Position numbers and translations under genes: made by a program | Source: an uncultured Bacteroidota bacterium | Lineage (GTDB): Bacteria; Bacteroidota; Bacteroidia; NS11-12g; UBA9320 | Assembly: GCA_913050005.1 (NCBI GenBank) | Contig: CAJXBI010000007.1 | Coordinates: 1 to 48,404 of the forward strand | Direction of reading: 5' to 3' | Length of the DNA stretch: 48,404 bases | Notes under the pieces: generated by a model | Seen by the model: only the letters and a program-made list of their open reading frames with translations | What the model was told of the DNA's origin: nothing | Databases searched by the model: none | Shown here: piece after piece, positions 8,909-17,895 of the stretch | Numbering within the stretch: the first letter of the stretch is position 1 | Layout: the number at the start of each line of letters is the position of its first letter

Positions 8909-10108
8909 ATGAAAAGAGCATATGTAGTTGATGCTGCAAGAACTGCAGTAGGAAAATTTGGAGGTACATTAGCTTCTCAAAGACCTGATGATCTTGCCGC
9001 AGAAGTGATTAAGTCATTAATGTACAGAAACCCCTCAATAGATCCCTCCGACATAGAAGATGTTTTGCTAGGTGCAGCAAATCAAGCAGGTGAGGATAAT
9101 CGAAATGTAGCACGAATGAGCCTTTTACTTGCAGGACTTCCTCATACAGTTCCTGGATTGACGATTAATAGGCTATGTGCAAGTAGTTTGCAAGCCATAG
9201 CTGATGTGTCTAAAAATATTGCAGTAGGATATGGAGATGTATATTTAGCTGGAGGGGTTGAGAGTATGTCTCGAGCTCCATTTGTTTTGTCCAAGTCTGA
9301 GACAGCATTTAGTAGAACAAATAAAATTTATGATACTTCAATTGGCTGGAGATTTATAAATCCAAAGTTATCGAAGATGTACCTCCCATATGCTATGGGT
9401 GAAACTGCTGAAAACATTGTAGAAAAATATCAGATTTCGAGGGTTGAGCAGGACGAATTTGCCCATAATTCACAACTAAAATATCAAAATGCTTATGATT
9501 CAGGTAAATTTTCTGAAGAGATTATTCCAATTTCTATCACTAGAAAAAAACAAGATGATCTAGTTTTCAATAAAGATGAACACCCTAGGTTGAGTTCTGT
9601 CGAGGTTCTTTCTAATTTAAAACCAGCTTTTAAAGATGGGGGCTCAGTTACTGCAGGTAATTCTTCAGGTGTAAATGACGGATCCTCAGCTTTAGTAATT
9701 GTATCAGAAGAAGCACTTAAGCGATATAACCTTGATCCAATCGCAGAAGTAGTATCAAGTGCAGCAGTTGGTGTATCCCCTGATATAATGGGTATAGGTC
9801 CAGTAAACGCTACTAATAAAGCTTTAAAGAGAGCTGGAATTTCTATAAAAGATATAGATTTAGTTGAGCTTAATGAAGCATTTGCAGCCCAGTCTATAGC
9901 TTGTATTCGCGATTTAGATCTGAATCCTGATATAATTAATGTAAATGGTGGTTCTATAGCAATTGGTCATCCGTTAGGAGCTTCAGGAGCACGAATTGTT
10001 AGTACTTTAATTCATGAATTAAAAAGACGAAAAAATGCCAGATTTGCTTTAGCAACTATGTGTGTAGGAGTAGGGCAGGGGGTAGCTGTAATTTTCAAAA
10101 AATGTTAA
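8909..10108 (+). CDS. Acetyl-CoA acyltransferase (thiolase)
   Basis: A 399-residue thiolase that cleaves 3-ketoacyl-CoA or condenses acetyl-CoA. All catalytic parts are present: nucleophile Cys in NRLCASSLQA (about residue 90), NEAF and GHPLGASGAR with the active His (about 352), and the second Cys in MCVGVGQG (about 383). The PcaF/FadA-like lineage fits beta-oxidation or aromatic breakdown better than biosynthesis, but the substrate is open. The ATG at 8909 gives the normal MKRAYVVDAARTA start; a TTG three codons earlier is less likely. It closes the crtD-cruF run and is followed by a strong terminator. Confidence 0.93.
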   Translation: MKRAYVVDAARTAVGKFGGTLASQRPDDLAAEVIKSLMYRNPSIDPSDIEDVLLGAANQAGEDNRNVARMSLLLAGLPHTVPGLTINRLCASSLQAIADVSKNIAVGYGDVYLAGGVESMSRAPFVLSKSETAFSRTNKIYDTSIGWRFINPKLSKMYLPYAMGETAENIVEKYQISRVEQDEFAHNSQLKYQNAYDSGKFSEEIIPISITRKKQDDLVFNKDEHPRLSSVEVLSNLKPAFKDGGSVTAGNSSGVNDGSSALVIVSEEALKRYNLDPIAEVVSSAAVGVSPDIMGIGPVNATNKALKRAGISIKDIDLVELNEAFAAQSIACIRDLDLNPDIINVNGGSIAIGHPLGASGARIVSTLIHELKRRKNARFALATMCVGVGQGVAVIFKKC

Positions 10109-10127
10109 GAGTATAAAAATTACTAAT

Positions 10128-10160
10128 AAAAAAAGAGGGATTTTAAAGCCCTCTTTTTTT
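10128..10160. terminator. Bidirectional intrinsic terminator between thiolase and gldN
   Basis: A 12-base perfect stem, AAAAAAAGAGGG paired with CCCTCTTTTTTT, around a nine-base loop. It has an A-run on one side and a T-run on the other, so it can end transcription from both converging genes (thiolase on plus, gldN on minus). It is the clearest terminator in the window. Confidence 0.9.
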
Positions 10161-10178
10161 TATATATTATAAATTAGA

Positions 10179-11012
10179 TTAATATTCCCAAAGATCATGT
10201 TCAAGGATGAATAGCTCGTTTTTAATACGATCACTTTCAAGTAAAGCTTCAACACCATCATCTCTAAATTCTTCAAGTCTAGATATATCTAAATCATACA
10301 TGTTACTTTCTTTGACAATATAGCTACTAAATTGTCTCATTTGAAACCAATGATCAAAACTCATTCTAGCAGCGTCATTTTTTCCATTGAAAACTTCTTC
10401 TTGAGCAAGTTTATCTCTCAAATCATCCATTTTTAACCAGTATAAAGGAACTTCACCTAATTCGATACCAGATTCAGTTAATGGGCTGATTAGTGGAGCT
10501 ATGGCAATGATACGTGCTCTGAAATCGGAGTAATTATAATCAAAAATCCAATCTTCCATCAGTCTGTATTTAACAAAATCTGTTGGTTCTTGAGATTCAA
10601 CAACTGTTGTTGGAACCATATCATACGGATCATCTGGATTATCAGGATTTGGAACCATTACTGTAGTTTCAATACTGATTTCTTTCATAATATCCTCAGG
10701 AGTTTTGATTGAAGTAAGAGAATCATTTGCGTAAGCAGTCAATTCTCCATTCATAGCAGCATTCCAAACAAGAAGGTAAAACGGGTTTCTAGGCCAGTGC
10801 ATTACCTTATTTTGTTTTTCTCTAACATCGATTACACGATGTATACGCTTACTCCATTTTACATTTGCTTCACGTATATAGCGATATGGAACAGCTTTAC
10901 GTTCCTTAACAGCTGTGTGCGGGAAAGTAAAGTCTTCAAATTTACTTATTTGTGCTTCAGACGCAGTGGCTAAGAGCAAAATGGTTGTACATATTAAAAG
11001 TAATCTATTCAT
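10179..11012 (-). CDS. gldN: Gliding motility / type IX secretion protein GldN
   Basis: GldN (PorN) is a periplasmic protein that forms the outer-membrane-associated T9SS ring with the lipoprotein GldK. The 277-residue product starts MNRLLLICTTILLLATASEAQ, a clear signal peptide, followed by FPHTAVKERKAVPYRYIREA and VMHWPRNPF, typical of GldN. The ATG at 11012 is chosen because the signal peptide begins there; the open frame extends 15 codons further upstream without a signal-like sequence. It lies 49 bases after gldM and is the last gene of the cluster, ended by the terminator at 10128-10160. Confidence 0.92.
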   Translation of the reverse strand: MNRLLLICTTILLLATASEAQISKFEDFTFPHTAVKERKAVPYRYIREANVKWSKRIHRVIDVREKQNKVMHWPRNPFYLLVWNAAMNGELTAYANDSLTSIKTPEDIMKEISIETTVMVPNPDNPDDPYDMVPTTVVESQEPTDFVKYRLMEDWIFDYNYSDFRARIIAIAPLISPLTESGIELGEVPLYWLKMDDLRDKLAQEEVFNGKNDAARMSFDHWFQMRQFSSYIVKESNMYDLDISRLEEFRDDGVEALLESDRIKNELFILEHDLWEY

Positions 11013-11061
11013 ATCTTTTATAATCTCGATTCTGCAAAATAACGAATTATTTCTCAATAAA

Positions 11062-12639
11062 TTATTTAATGGTAATAATGATTGGACTTAAATTAGATTT
11101 AAATCCATATTTTGCCTCTTTAGCTCGTATTCCTTCTATTAAGATTCTATCTCCTTTTTTTGCTGATTTTACTAGTGATCTCATTCTTGCAGTTAGTGCA
11201 CCACTATTACTTGCTGCAATTACAGGTGGTTTTCTTTTGTAAGCCATGATCAGTTTAAATCCTTGAACTCTGTAGTTAAGGTTATAAGCAAATCCAGCTC
11301 CCATTGATGCTATAATTGAAGTTTGAGCTGATACTGATGCTTTTCCTTTTGGAAGCCCATCGTTAGGTATACCTCCTAATTGAGCTCTTGGTTGCGGTAA
11401 ACTACGAACTCTAAATTTTTGAGAACCTACCACTTTTGATTTACCATCTTTAGAAATGGAAGCAGTTATTGTTACGGATCTACTCGTACTACTTGGTACT
11501 TTAGCATTATATTTTCCACCACCTAATGATTTAAGATTTAAACCTGGTGCTGATATTCTAACTTCAGATGCTGCGAAACCAGGAACTGAAATAGACATTG
11601 GGTTATCAATACCTTTATAAAGTAGATTCATTTCAGTTGCAGCAATTGTAGCTGCAGGTTTAAATACTGTAAATTCGTCAGTGAATTCAAATTCTTGTGG
11701 ACCTTCTGGACCATTAACAATAATTTTACCTGCAAAAGTTTTGATACCGATTCCTCCAGCGGTTTGAGTATATTTACCTACACCACCTTCAACATTAATA
11801 CTTGTACCGTCAACAGTTATTTGAGGATCACTTTTGGAATCAGACGCCACTATAAGTATGTCAGCTTCATATGATTCACCTTGCATTACATAGTTTGACT
11901 TAGCTAAAACTTTAGCTTCAAGTTTATCAAATTTATAATCAGTTGCATCAACCCTACTTGCTAATTTTTCAAGAACGTTTGCTTCAAGTGATTTAGCATC
12001 ATTTTTAATTCTCGAAAGTACAGCCATTAGTCCAGCAGCTGGAACATGCTCTAAATTTTGAGAAACCCAGTTACCTTTACCGCTTGATGGTTCTTTCGCC
12101 CATAATTGACAAGATGCTAGAGCTTCTTCATATACTTCATTAGTTTCAATATTATACAGAGTATCTAATGGGTCAGGCTTTAAGATATTAAGCATATCCT
12201 CTCTAGCCTTATTAATTCTATCTCTAAATTCTATTCCGTGGCCTTCATTTACAAAGTAGTTTGCGTGCTTTTCCATTTGATCTGCAGCAAGCATTTCACC
12301 TTCTTCATTACGAGCCTCTTCACCACCATACAGTGATTCAGTAGTTGTAATTAAATTATTTACATACTTTACGAAATCATTAGCTATTTTTTGAGTTTTT
12401 CTAGCTCTTTCTATATAAGGTTTTGTTTTTAAAGGCTTTTCATCACTAGATTTCTGTAGCGCATCAATTGTAGCTTTGTTTTTTGCATCAATGTTAATCG
12501 CAGCATTATTAAAGCTTTGCTCAAATAGGTGAAAAGATTTTAAGATTTCTTTTGATACATTTAGGGCAAGAAGAGCCATGAGTACAAGGTACATCATGTT
12601 TATCATCTTCTGCCGTGGGGATAATTTACCTCCAGCCAT
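11062..12639 (-). CDS. gldM: Gliding motility / type IX secretion motor protein GldM
   Basis: GldM (PorM) is the periplasmic shaft of the T9SS rotary motor; its single N-terminal helix sits in the GldL ring and its large periplasmic part reaches the GldKN ring. The 525-residue product begins MAGGKLSPRQKMINMMYLVL, the near-invariant GldM start, with the helix at about residues 13-33 and a long periplasmic region made of a helical domain and beta domains after it. The C-terminal domain includes QLGGIPNDGLPKG, a block typical of GldM. The ATG at 12639 is certain. The spacing to gldL is 35 bases. Confidence 0.96.
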   Translation of the reverse strand: MAGGKLSPRQKMINMMYLVLMALLALNVSKEILKSFHLFEQSFNNAAINIDAKNKATIDALQKSSDEKPLKTKPYIERARKTQKIANDFVKYVNNLITTTESLYGGEEARNEEGEMLAADQMEKHANYFVNEGHGIEFRDRINKAREDMLNILKPDPLDTLYNIETNEVYEEALASCQLWAKEPSSGKGNWVSQNLEHVPAAGLMAVLSRIKNDAKSLEANVLEKLASRVDATDYKFDKLEAKVLAKSNYVMQGESYEADILIVASDSKSDPQITVDGTSINVEGGVGKYTQTAGGIGIKTFAGKIIVNGPEGPQEFEFTDEFTVFKPAATIAATEMNLLYKGIDNPMSISVPGFAASEVRISAPGLNLKSLGGGKYNAKVPSSTSRSVTITASISKDGKSKVVGSQKFRVRSLPQPRAQLGGIPNDGLPKGKASVSAQTSIIASMGAGFAYNLNYRVQGFKLIMAYKRKPPVIAASNSGALTARMRSLVKSAKKGDRILIEGIRAKEAKYGFKSNLSPIIITIK

Positions 12640-12674
12640 AATTTTAGTTATTTAATGTTTAATTATGTGAGTGA

Positions 12675-13328
12675 TTAGTTATTTGGTCTCATTGCGTTTA
12701 GCATTCCACCGTATACTTTATTCAGATTTTGTATATTCTGATCAAAACTGATCAAACTATCGTTCAATGTTGCATTAATATTTGCTACTTGAGCAGTTGT
12801 TTCTTTGAAATTTTCAGTAGTTTCAGACAAACTATCTAATGCATTTATTGCACGTGAGTATGAAGTACCCATTCCTATAATTTGCTCATTTGCTTTGTGT
12901 ATGTTGTCAGCATATTCCTTTGTTGCTATTGTTGCTCCTGACAAATCAGCCATAGAACTCACATTAGAAGATAAAGATTTTAATCCTGAACCAAGACCAT
13001 CAATTAATTCTGGACCTATCTTAGCTTCATTTAGCATCTGATCAAGCTGTTGAGACACAGTACCTGACTTCTTTGATTTGTCATCATCTCCTTCCATACC
13101 AGCTAATTCTGGATGAACAAGACTCCAATCCCATTCTTCATGAAGTGGCTCGAATGCTGATAATGCGAAAATGAATGCTTCAGTACCCATACCAATAATA
13201 AGCATTAAGTCAGCACCTGGAAGGTGTAGAATTTTAAATAATGCTCCAACAATAACTACTGCAGCTCCCAGTCCATAAGCCATTGCCATTACTTTTTTAC
13301 CGGATTTTGATTCAAAGAAATTTGCCAT
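12675..13328 (-). CDS. gldL: Gliding motility / type IX secretion motor protein GldL
   Basis: GldL (PorL) is the inner-membrane stator of the T9SS motor that uses the proton gradient to turn GldM. The 217-residue protein has two transmembrane helices (about residues 13-32 and 37-58, containing KILHLPGADLMLIIGMGTEA with the membrane glutamate linked to proton use) and a cytoplasmic helical tail. The ATG at 13328 fits the MANFFESKSGKKVMAMAYGL family start. A 149-base gap separates it from gldK and may hold an internal promoter. Confidence 0.96.
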   Translation of the reverse strand: MANFFESKSGKKVMAMAYGLGAAVVIVGALFKILHLPGADLMLIIGMGTEAFIFALSAFEPLHEEWDWSLVHPELAGMEGDDDKSKKSGTVSQQLDQMLNEAKIGPELIDGLGSGLKSLSSNVSSMADLSGATIATKEYADNIHKANEQIIGMGTSYSRAINALDSLSETTENFKETTAQVANINATLNDSLISFDQNIQNLNKVYGGMLNAMRPNN

Positions 13329-13367
13329 AATGTATTTATTTATTTTTTGTTATAATTTATTTATTTT

Positions 13368-13411
13368 CAAATATATAGATCAAAATGATATCGATAATCA
13401 TATAATTGATC
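13368..13411 (-). promoter_or_regulatory. Possible gldL promoter box and inverted repeat in the gldK-gldL gap
   Basis: Minus strand: a TATATTTG box (13368-13375) matches TAnnTTTG, 40 bases before gldL. Just upstream, GATCAA (13378-13383) and TTGATC (13406-13411) form inverted arms around an inner ATGAT/ATCAT pair. No TTG at -33 is seen. No T-run follows the repeat, so it is not an intrinsic terminator. It may be an operator or mRNA structure setting gldLMN apart from gldK. Confidence 0.3.
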
Positions 13412-13477
13412 ATTTTTTAACAGAGTTTTAAATAGTGTCTACTAAAATATTTTTGAGATAGTATGCAAATGACAGAT

Positions 13478-14740
13478 TTATCTAGTGTCGTTTGCACTTC
13501 TACCAATATATGTCTGCACACATCTAAATCCAACATATGATTTTGATGTATCTTGGTATTCATATGATCTAGAACCATTTTGAATGAAGTATGCTACATC
13601 TTTCCAACTTCCTCCTCGAGTAACTTTACGTTTTAATGAAAGTGGTCCATCATCATCTGCATTATATTGATAGTCAGGATTTAAGTCATGTGTGAATTGC
13701 ATAGTTGCTTCATCATATGCAGAGATTGTCCATTCTGAAACATTACCTGCCATATTGTATAATCCATAATCGTTAGGGAAGTATGAATCTGCTCTCACTG
13801 GCCACAATCCACCATCTGACATATAATTACCTCTGTTAGGTTTAAAATTAGCTAACAAGCACCCTTTACTATTTCTAGTGTAAGGTCCACCCCAGGGATA
13901 CATATTATTGTCTCTACCGCCTCTGGCTGCAAATTCCCATTCAAACTCCGTTGGAAGTCTCCAGTCTTCAGTTATAGGCATTTCTTGTCTTGACCAATAT
14001 CTGTTCAACCATCGTGTTCTCCAACTACAAAAAGCATTTGCTTGGTGCCAGTTGATACCAACTATTGGATAATCGTCATATTTTGGGTGATTGTAGTACT
14101 GTCTTGTCATTGGCTCGTTGTAGGAGTAGGTAAAGTCTCTAACCCATACAAGTGTGTCTGGATATATTGCTCTTGTTTTAGTAATGAGGTAATCAGCTCG
14201 GTTAGATTCTAGATAGTTACCTTTAGCAGCAGCTTTGAAATCAACGTAAGTGTATGTGTATTCTAATTTTCTAATATCCCATTGCTTACGGTGATCATAT
14301 CTTTCTTTGCCCTTGTAGTAGTATCTATCACCATGTTCGTTGTAGAAATCTTCCACAGTAAAGTCAGCATCGTAGTCAAGTACTTCGTAGTCGTCATATT
14401 CGTCTTCGATTTCAATAGTAGCTTCCATTTCAAGACGCATAAAGCTGTCTTTTACATAAGCTACAAATTGACGATATTCATTATTTGTTATTTCAGTATC
14501 ATCCATCCACATTGCAGCAACAGATACTTGTTTGTTGGGTGCTATGTATGTATGAAAAATATCTTCATCACTTTGGCCAGTGTGGAACGTACCAGTGGGA
14601 ATGTAAACTGTACCATAAGGTTGTGGATGAAACCAAGGTCTTCTACCTTGAACACCAATTAATTCACCATTATCACCCATTCCGCAACCTATCAATGTAA
14701 GGAATGCCATGACTACTAAAGCTTTAGCTGTATATTTCAT
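13478..14740 (-). CDS. gldK: Gliding motility / type IX secretion lipoprotein GldK
   Basis: GldK (PorK) is an outer-membrane lipoprotein of the T9SS ring, related to formylglycine-generating enzymes but not known to be catalytic. The 420-residue protein has a lipoprotein signal ending LTLIGC (Cys at about residue 19), then the FGE-like fold: MDDTEITNNEYRQFV, DYPIVGINWHQANAFCSWRT, WRLPTEFEWEFAARGG, YPWGG and NMAGNVSEWT. Residues of about 100-150 form a very acidic, tyrosine-rich insert (EDEYDDYEVLDYDADF), a region that varies between GldK proteins. The ATG at 14740 is clear. Confidence 0.95.
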   Translation of the reverse strand: MKYTAKALVVMAFLTLIGCGMGDNGELIGVQGRRPWFHPQPYGTVYIPTGTFHTGQSDEDIFHTYIAPNKQVSVAAMWMDDTEITNNEYRQFVAYVKDSFMRLEMEATIEIEDEYDDYEVLDYDADFTVEDFYNEHGDRYYYKGKERYDHRKQWDIRKLEYTYTYVDFKAAAKGNYLESNRADYLITKTRAIYPDTLVWVRDFTYSYNEPMTRQYYNHPKYDDYPIVGINWHQANAFCSWRTRWLNRYWSRQEMPITEDWRLPTEFEWEFAARGGRDNNMYPWGGPYTRNSKGCLLANFKPNRGNYMSDGGLWPVRADSYFPNDYGLYNMAGNVSEWTISAYDEATMQFTHDLNPDYQYNADDDGPLSLKRKVTRGGSWKDVAYFIQNGSRSYEYQDTSKSYVGFRCVQTYIGRSANDTR

Positions 14741-14766
14741 ATCTAATTACTTATTAAAAAGTTTGA

Positions 14767-14797
14767 CAAATTAACGCTTAAATGTTGAGAAAAACAA
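14767..14797 (-). promoter_or_regulatory. Candidate gldK promoter
   Basis: On the minus strand, TTG (14797-14795), exactly 20 bases, then TTAATTTG (14774-14767). This fits the Bacteroidota pattern TTG-N17-23-TAnnTTTG with one mismatch, 27 bases before the gldK ATG. The gap between the porP/sprF-like gene and gldK (131 bases) also holds an 8-base direct repeat TTAACGCT at 14771 and 14821. Confidence 0.42.
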
Positions 14798-14871
14798 CAA
14801 TATTGACATCATTTGGTTATTTAACGCTGAAAATATTATTAAAGTATTTGGACAGTGATCTTTATGTAAAG

Positions 14872-15954
14872 CTACAAGAATCTCACACTTTCTCTGATAA
14901 TTTTAGTCGGAGGTGCAACCGATATTGGAATACAGTATCTAACAAAAATCTCATGTGTACCATTACTCACTTTTTGAATATTAGATACCGTTATATCATA
15001 TGAATATCCGATTTTGATATTTTCTTTTTGATAGCCTAGCAAAATAGAAATTGCATCACTATTCTCCCATTGTCTATATGCTATTCCACCTCGGAACGTA
15101 TTTGCAAACAGAGCAGTCATATTTAAATCAATTTGTGGTTTATATGATCCTTGAAGTAAACCATACTTTGCTAAAATAGCAGGTTCCAGTACAATGTTGC
15201 CCATATCAAAATCACTTCCAATTATTGTATAGTAGTGAGGAACATAGGACATATTTAAAGCTCTATTTTGGCCATCTTGAGTTAAAACCGAAACTGAATA
15301 TTTTGCCTGATTGATGTTAGTCATCGAAAAACCTACATAGAAATTTTTGAATGAACTTACACCAATTTGTTGCTGTTTGTACATCAGACCAATGTTCATA
15401 TCCAATTCCGTTTGATTTCCACCATTTGCTGGTATGTTTGGATCAGCTAAATCTTTAGCTTTAAATTTAGGATCGTCCCATCCCCATTGCGTGCCACCGA
15501 TACCAAGACCAACAGAAACTTCATTGAAACCTCCTTGAAACTGCTTACGGTAGTTGAAATTTGCCATAAATGCAGTAGATTTAGTGTATCCTATTTTATC
15601 ATCAATGATAGATAATCCAGCACCCAGAAATTGATCACCAGATTTACCTAAATTGAAAACTGAATTTATATTCATATTGTAGGTAACTGGAGCTACATCT
15701 TGTCCAGGAGCATCACTGGTTTTGTCTGTTCCTCTATATTCTGTATCATCTGTATAATCTCTCCATTGGTGGTGAGTCAGGCCACTAACACATATCATTC
15801 CTACTCCATATCCCGCTCCTGCAGGATTATATGCTTGTATTACATCTTTAAAATGGGTGTAGTAAGGATCTTGTTGTGCATGTGAATTGATAGCTACAGA
15901 TACTATCAATAGAATTAATAAATTTTTCAGAAATGTTGTTATAGTTATGTTCAT
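14872..15954 (-). CDS. PorP/SprF family type IX secretion outer-membrane protein
   Basis: A 360-residue predicted outer-membrane beta-barrel. It starts with a signal peptide ending NSHAQ, followed by QDPYYTHFKDVIQAYNPAGAG, the usual opening of PorP/SprF proteins (QDPxxSxxxxNxxxxNPAxxG). Known members anchor the T9SS to the outer membrane or help export partner adhesins (SprF with SprB). Repeated strands such as GGIAYRQWENSDAISILLGY and IKIGYSYDITVSNI support a barrel. It lies upstream of gldK in the same direction, as porP does with porKLMN in Porphyromonas, which favours a core-component role. No SprB-like adhesin is adjacent. Confidence 0.88.
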   Translation of the reverse strand: MNITITTFLKNLLILLIVSVAINSHAQQDPYYTHFKDVIQAYNPAGAGYGVGMICVSGLTHHQWRDYTDDTEYRGTDKTSDAPGQDVAPVTYNMNINSVFNLGKSGDQFLGAGLSIIDDKIGYTKSTAFMANFNYRKQFQGGFNEVSVGLGIGGTQWGWDDPKFKAKDLADPNIPANGGNQTELDMNIGLMYKQQQIGVSSFKNFYVGFSMTNINQAKYSVSVLTQDGQNRALNMSYVPHYYTIIGSDFDMGNIVLEPAILAKYGLLQGSYKPQIDLNMTALFANTFRGGIAYRQWENSDAISILLGYQKENIKIGYSYDITVSNIQKVSNGTHEIFVRYCIPISVAPPTKIIRESVRFL

Positions 15955-16023
15955 TGTTCCAAAGGCACAATAATAGAGAATTTAAATGAAATTAATATGT
16001 CACTTAAGTTAAATTAAAACCAT

Positions 16024-17712
16024 TTATTGAATTGATTCATGAACCTTGTCTATAATGAATCCAAGATTCTTCTTTGCAATATTCATAAGTTTGATTGCTT
16101 TTTTGTTTAGATTATAAGCAAATTTTTCATCATTAATATCTTTAGTGTTGATTCTTACATTCATGTATGCACCCTCTATTGCAGTAAGACAACATAATGC
16201 ACCTACGCCTGTGTCTGAGATGGATGCTGGATTTCCAATTTCTAGCATAGCCTTCAATAAATCATACGATTTGTAGCTTGTTTCCATAACCTTAAATGGA
16301 ATTTCTGCTGCATATTTACTAGCATTTTGGATTGCTTCTGATCTTAACTTTTTTTCTTTTTCTGTATCCTTAGACATTCTAATAGCATCAATAATTTGAT
16401 TGAATGATCTTGTATCCTCATCAACTAAAAATAGCAATTCTTTTTGAATAGATTGTCCTATCTCTGCCCAATCAGAAAAAGTATCTAGCTTTTCTTCCCA
16501 ACCCGGTTTGTTTGCGGATAAGTTAGCTACCATAGCACCTAGAGATATGCCAAGAGAACCAACATATGCAGATATACTTCCACCCCCAGGAGCCATACTT
16601 TCTGAGGCTGTTTCTTGTGCTAAATTTTTTGCAGTTAGGTTAATTAAGTTTTCATCACTTTCATTCTTAAGTTGATATTCAATGATTTTTTTATTTGGGT
16701 CAAATGGGCTCAACTCATCAAGTCCCATTGATTTTACGGCAATGTGGATGAGCTCTTCTTCACATAAGCCAGTAGATCTTCCTTGTTTTTTTAAGTAATA
16801 TTTACCCGCGTCTAGCATTGCTTTTAGTGGAATTAACCCAACCAGTTCACTACCTGTAATTCTAATACCTCTAGATAAGCAACTTTTTTGAACCTCATCA
16901 AAAAAAGTATGTATTGGGGTAATTAGATAGTTTGTCAAATTTGCACTCACCTGGGCAACTTTATATTCATCAATATACCATCCAACTGCTTGCACTGCTT
17001 TACATGTACCGGGTTGACGTACCGATTGTCCATTTTCGTCTGTAACTATTTTTCCCGTATATGGATTGCCAATACGTTTTACTCTTCCATTTTCGCGTAC
17101 ATCGAAAGCAACTCGATTAGCAATTCGAGTTGATTTGGTATTTAAATTTATATTGTAAGCGATTAAAAAATCTCTGGCCCCAATTGTAGTAGCTCCAGAT
17201 TTAGCATTGTATTCTTGTGGTCCAAAATCAGGTTTCCACTCAGGTTTATTTATTTTTTCAAAAAACCCTTCATACTCACCAGCCCTTATGATTGATAACA
17301 CTTTACGATTTTTATTTGGTTGTGATTCTCCATAGAGATACACAGGAATGGTTGTAGATTCACCAACTTTTTGGGCCAACTTGGTCGCCCATTTAGCAGT
17401 TTCCTCCATGGTTATGTTGGCTACTGGAATAAATGGACATACATCCGTCGCACCCATTCTAGCATGTTCCCCTGAGTGTTTTCTCATATCGATTAACTCA
17501 CTTGCCTTGACAATAGCTTTGAATGCAGCATCAACTAAAGCTTGTGGTGTTCCAACAAAAGTTACAACAGTTCGATTTGTAGCTGCACCAGGATCTACAT
17601 CTAAAAGTTTAACTCCCTCGATACTTTTAATTTCATTGGTGATTTGTTTTATGATTCCCAAATCACGACCCTCACTAAAATTAGGTACACATTCTATTAA
17701 TTGTTGGTTCAT
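16024..17712 (-). CDS. ftcD: Fused glutamate formimidoyltransferase / formimidoyltetrahydrofolate cyclodeaminase
   Basis: A bifunctional enzyme of histidine breakdown: it transfers the formimino group from formiminoglutamate to tetrahydrofolate and then releases ammonia to give methenyl-THF. The N-terminal part begins QLIECVPNFSEGRD, with DVDPGAATNRTVVTFVG, the formiminotransferase signature, and HSGEHARMGATDVCPF holding the catalytic histidine. The C-terminal 200 residues (from about ESMAPGGGSISAYVGSLG) are the cyclodeaminase domain. I choose the ATG at 17712, three codons inside a TTG. No other hut gene is in the window. It is divergent from truA. Confidence 0.93.
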   Translation of the reverse strand: MNQQLIECVPNFSEGRDLGIIKQITNEIKSIEGVKLLDVDPGAATNRTVVTFVGTPQALVDAAFKAIVKASELIDMRKHSGEHARMGATDVCPFIPVANITMEETAKWATKLAQKVGESTTIPVYLYGESQPNKNRKVLSIIRAGEYEGFFEKINKPEWKPDFGPQEYNAKSGATTIGARDFLIAYNINLNTKSTRIANRVAFDVRENGRVKRIGNPYTGKIVTDENGQSVRQPGTCKAVQAVGWYIDEYKVAQVSANLTNYLITPIHTFFDEVQKSCLSRGIRITGSELVGLIPLKAMLDAGKYYLKKQGRSTGLCEEELIHIAVKSMGLDELSPFDPNKKIIEYQLKNESDENLINLTAKNLAQETASESMAPGGGSISAYVGSLGISLGAMVANLSANKPGWEEKLDTFSDWAEIGQSIQKELLFLVDEDTRSFNQIIDAIRMSKDTEKEKKLRSEAIQNASKYAAEIPFKVMETSYKSYDLLKAMLEIGNPASISDTGVGALCCLTAIEGAYMNVRINTKDINDEKFAYNLNKKAIKLMNIAKKNLGFIIDKVHESIQ

Positions 17713-17735
17713 GTTTTTCAATAAAAATTAGACAA

Positions 17736-17743
17736 CAAAAATA
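17736..17743 (-). promoter_or_regulatory. Candidate ftcD -7 box
   Basis: Minus strand TATTTTTG, a full match to TAnnTTTG, 24 bases before the ftcD ATG. A TTG at the -33 distance is not found, so support is from one box only. Confidence 0.3.
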
Positions 17744-17823
17744 GAATTAGACGTGTACTTTTAAAGATTAATTTTTTAAGAAATTTATTAGAAAAATGAA
17801 ATCTAGAATGATTATGATGTAAA

Positions 17824-17840
17824 TGTCACATCTGTTGACA
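17824..17840. promoter_or_regulatory. Inverted repeat TGTCA-N7-TGACA between ftcD and truA
   Basis: A perfect 5-base inverted repeat with a seven-base spacer in the 183-base divergent gap. The arms and spacing look like a dimeric regulator site (the size suits Crp/Fnr or similar proteins), but no regulator can be named from sequence. The rest of the gap is AT-rich and holds no gene. Confidence 0.3.
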
Positions 17841-17895
17841 TCTCTCATAGTCTTCTATCTTGTTTATAACAAAAAATACATTGATTTGTACTTAA

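Noticed and set aside
14282-14662. A 126-codon open frame on the plus strand opposite gldK, rich in V/F/I
   Set aside because: It is the mirror of the acidic D/E/Y-rich part of gldK. GldK is certain from its motifs and the antisense frame has no family features.
14782-15003. A 73-codon open frame on the plus strand in the gap between gldK and the porP/sprF-like gene
   Set aside because: More than half lies over the 3' end of the porP/sprF-like gene, with no recognisable domain; the gap also looks like a promoter region.
17348-17731. A 127-codon open frame antisense to the start of ftcD
   Set aside because: FtcD motifs are clear on the minus strand; the antisense product is of biased composition and has no plausible start context.
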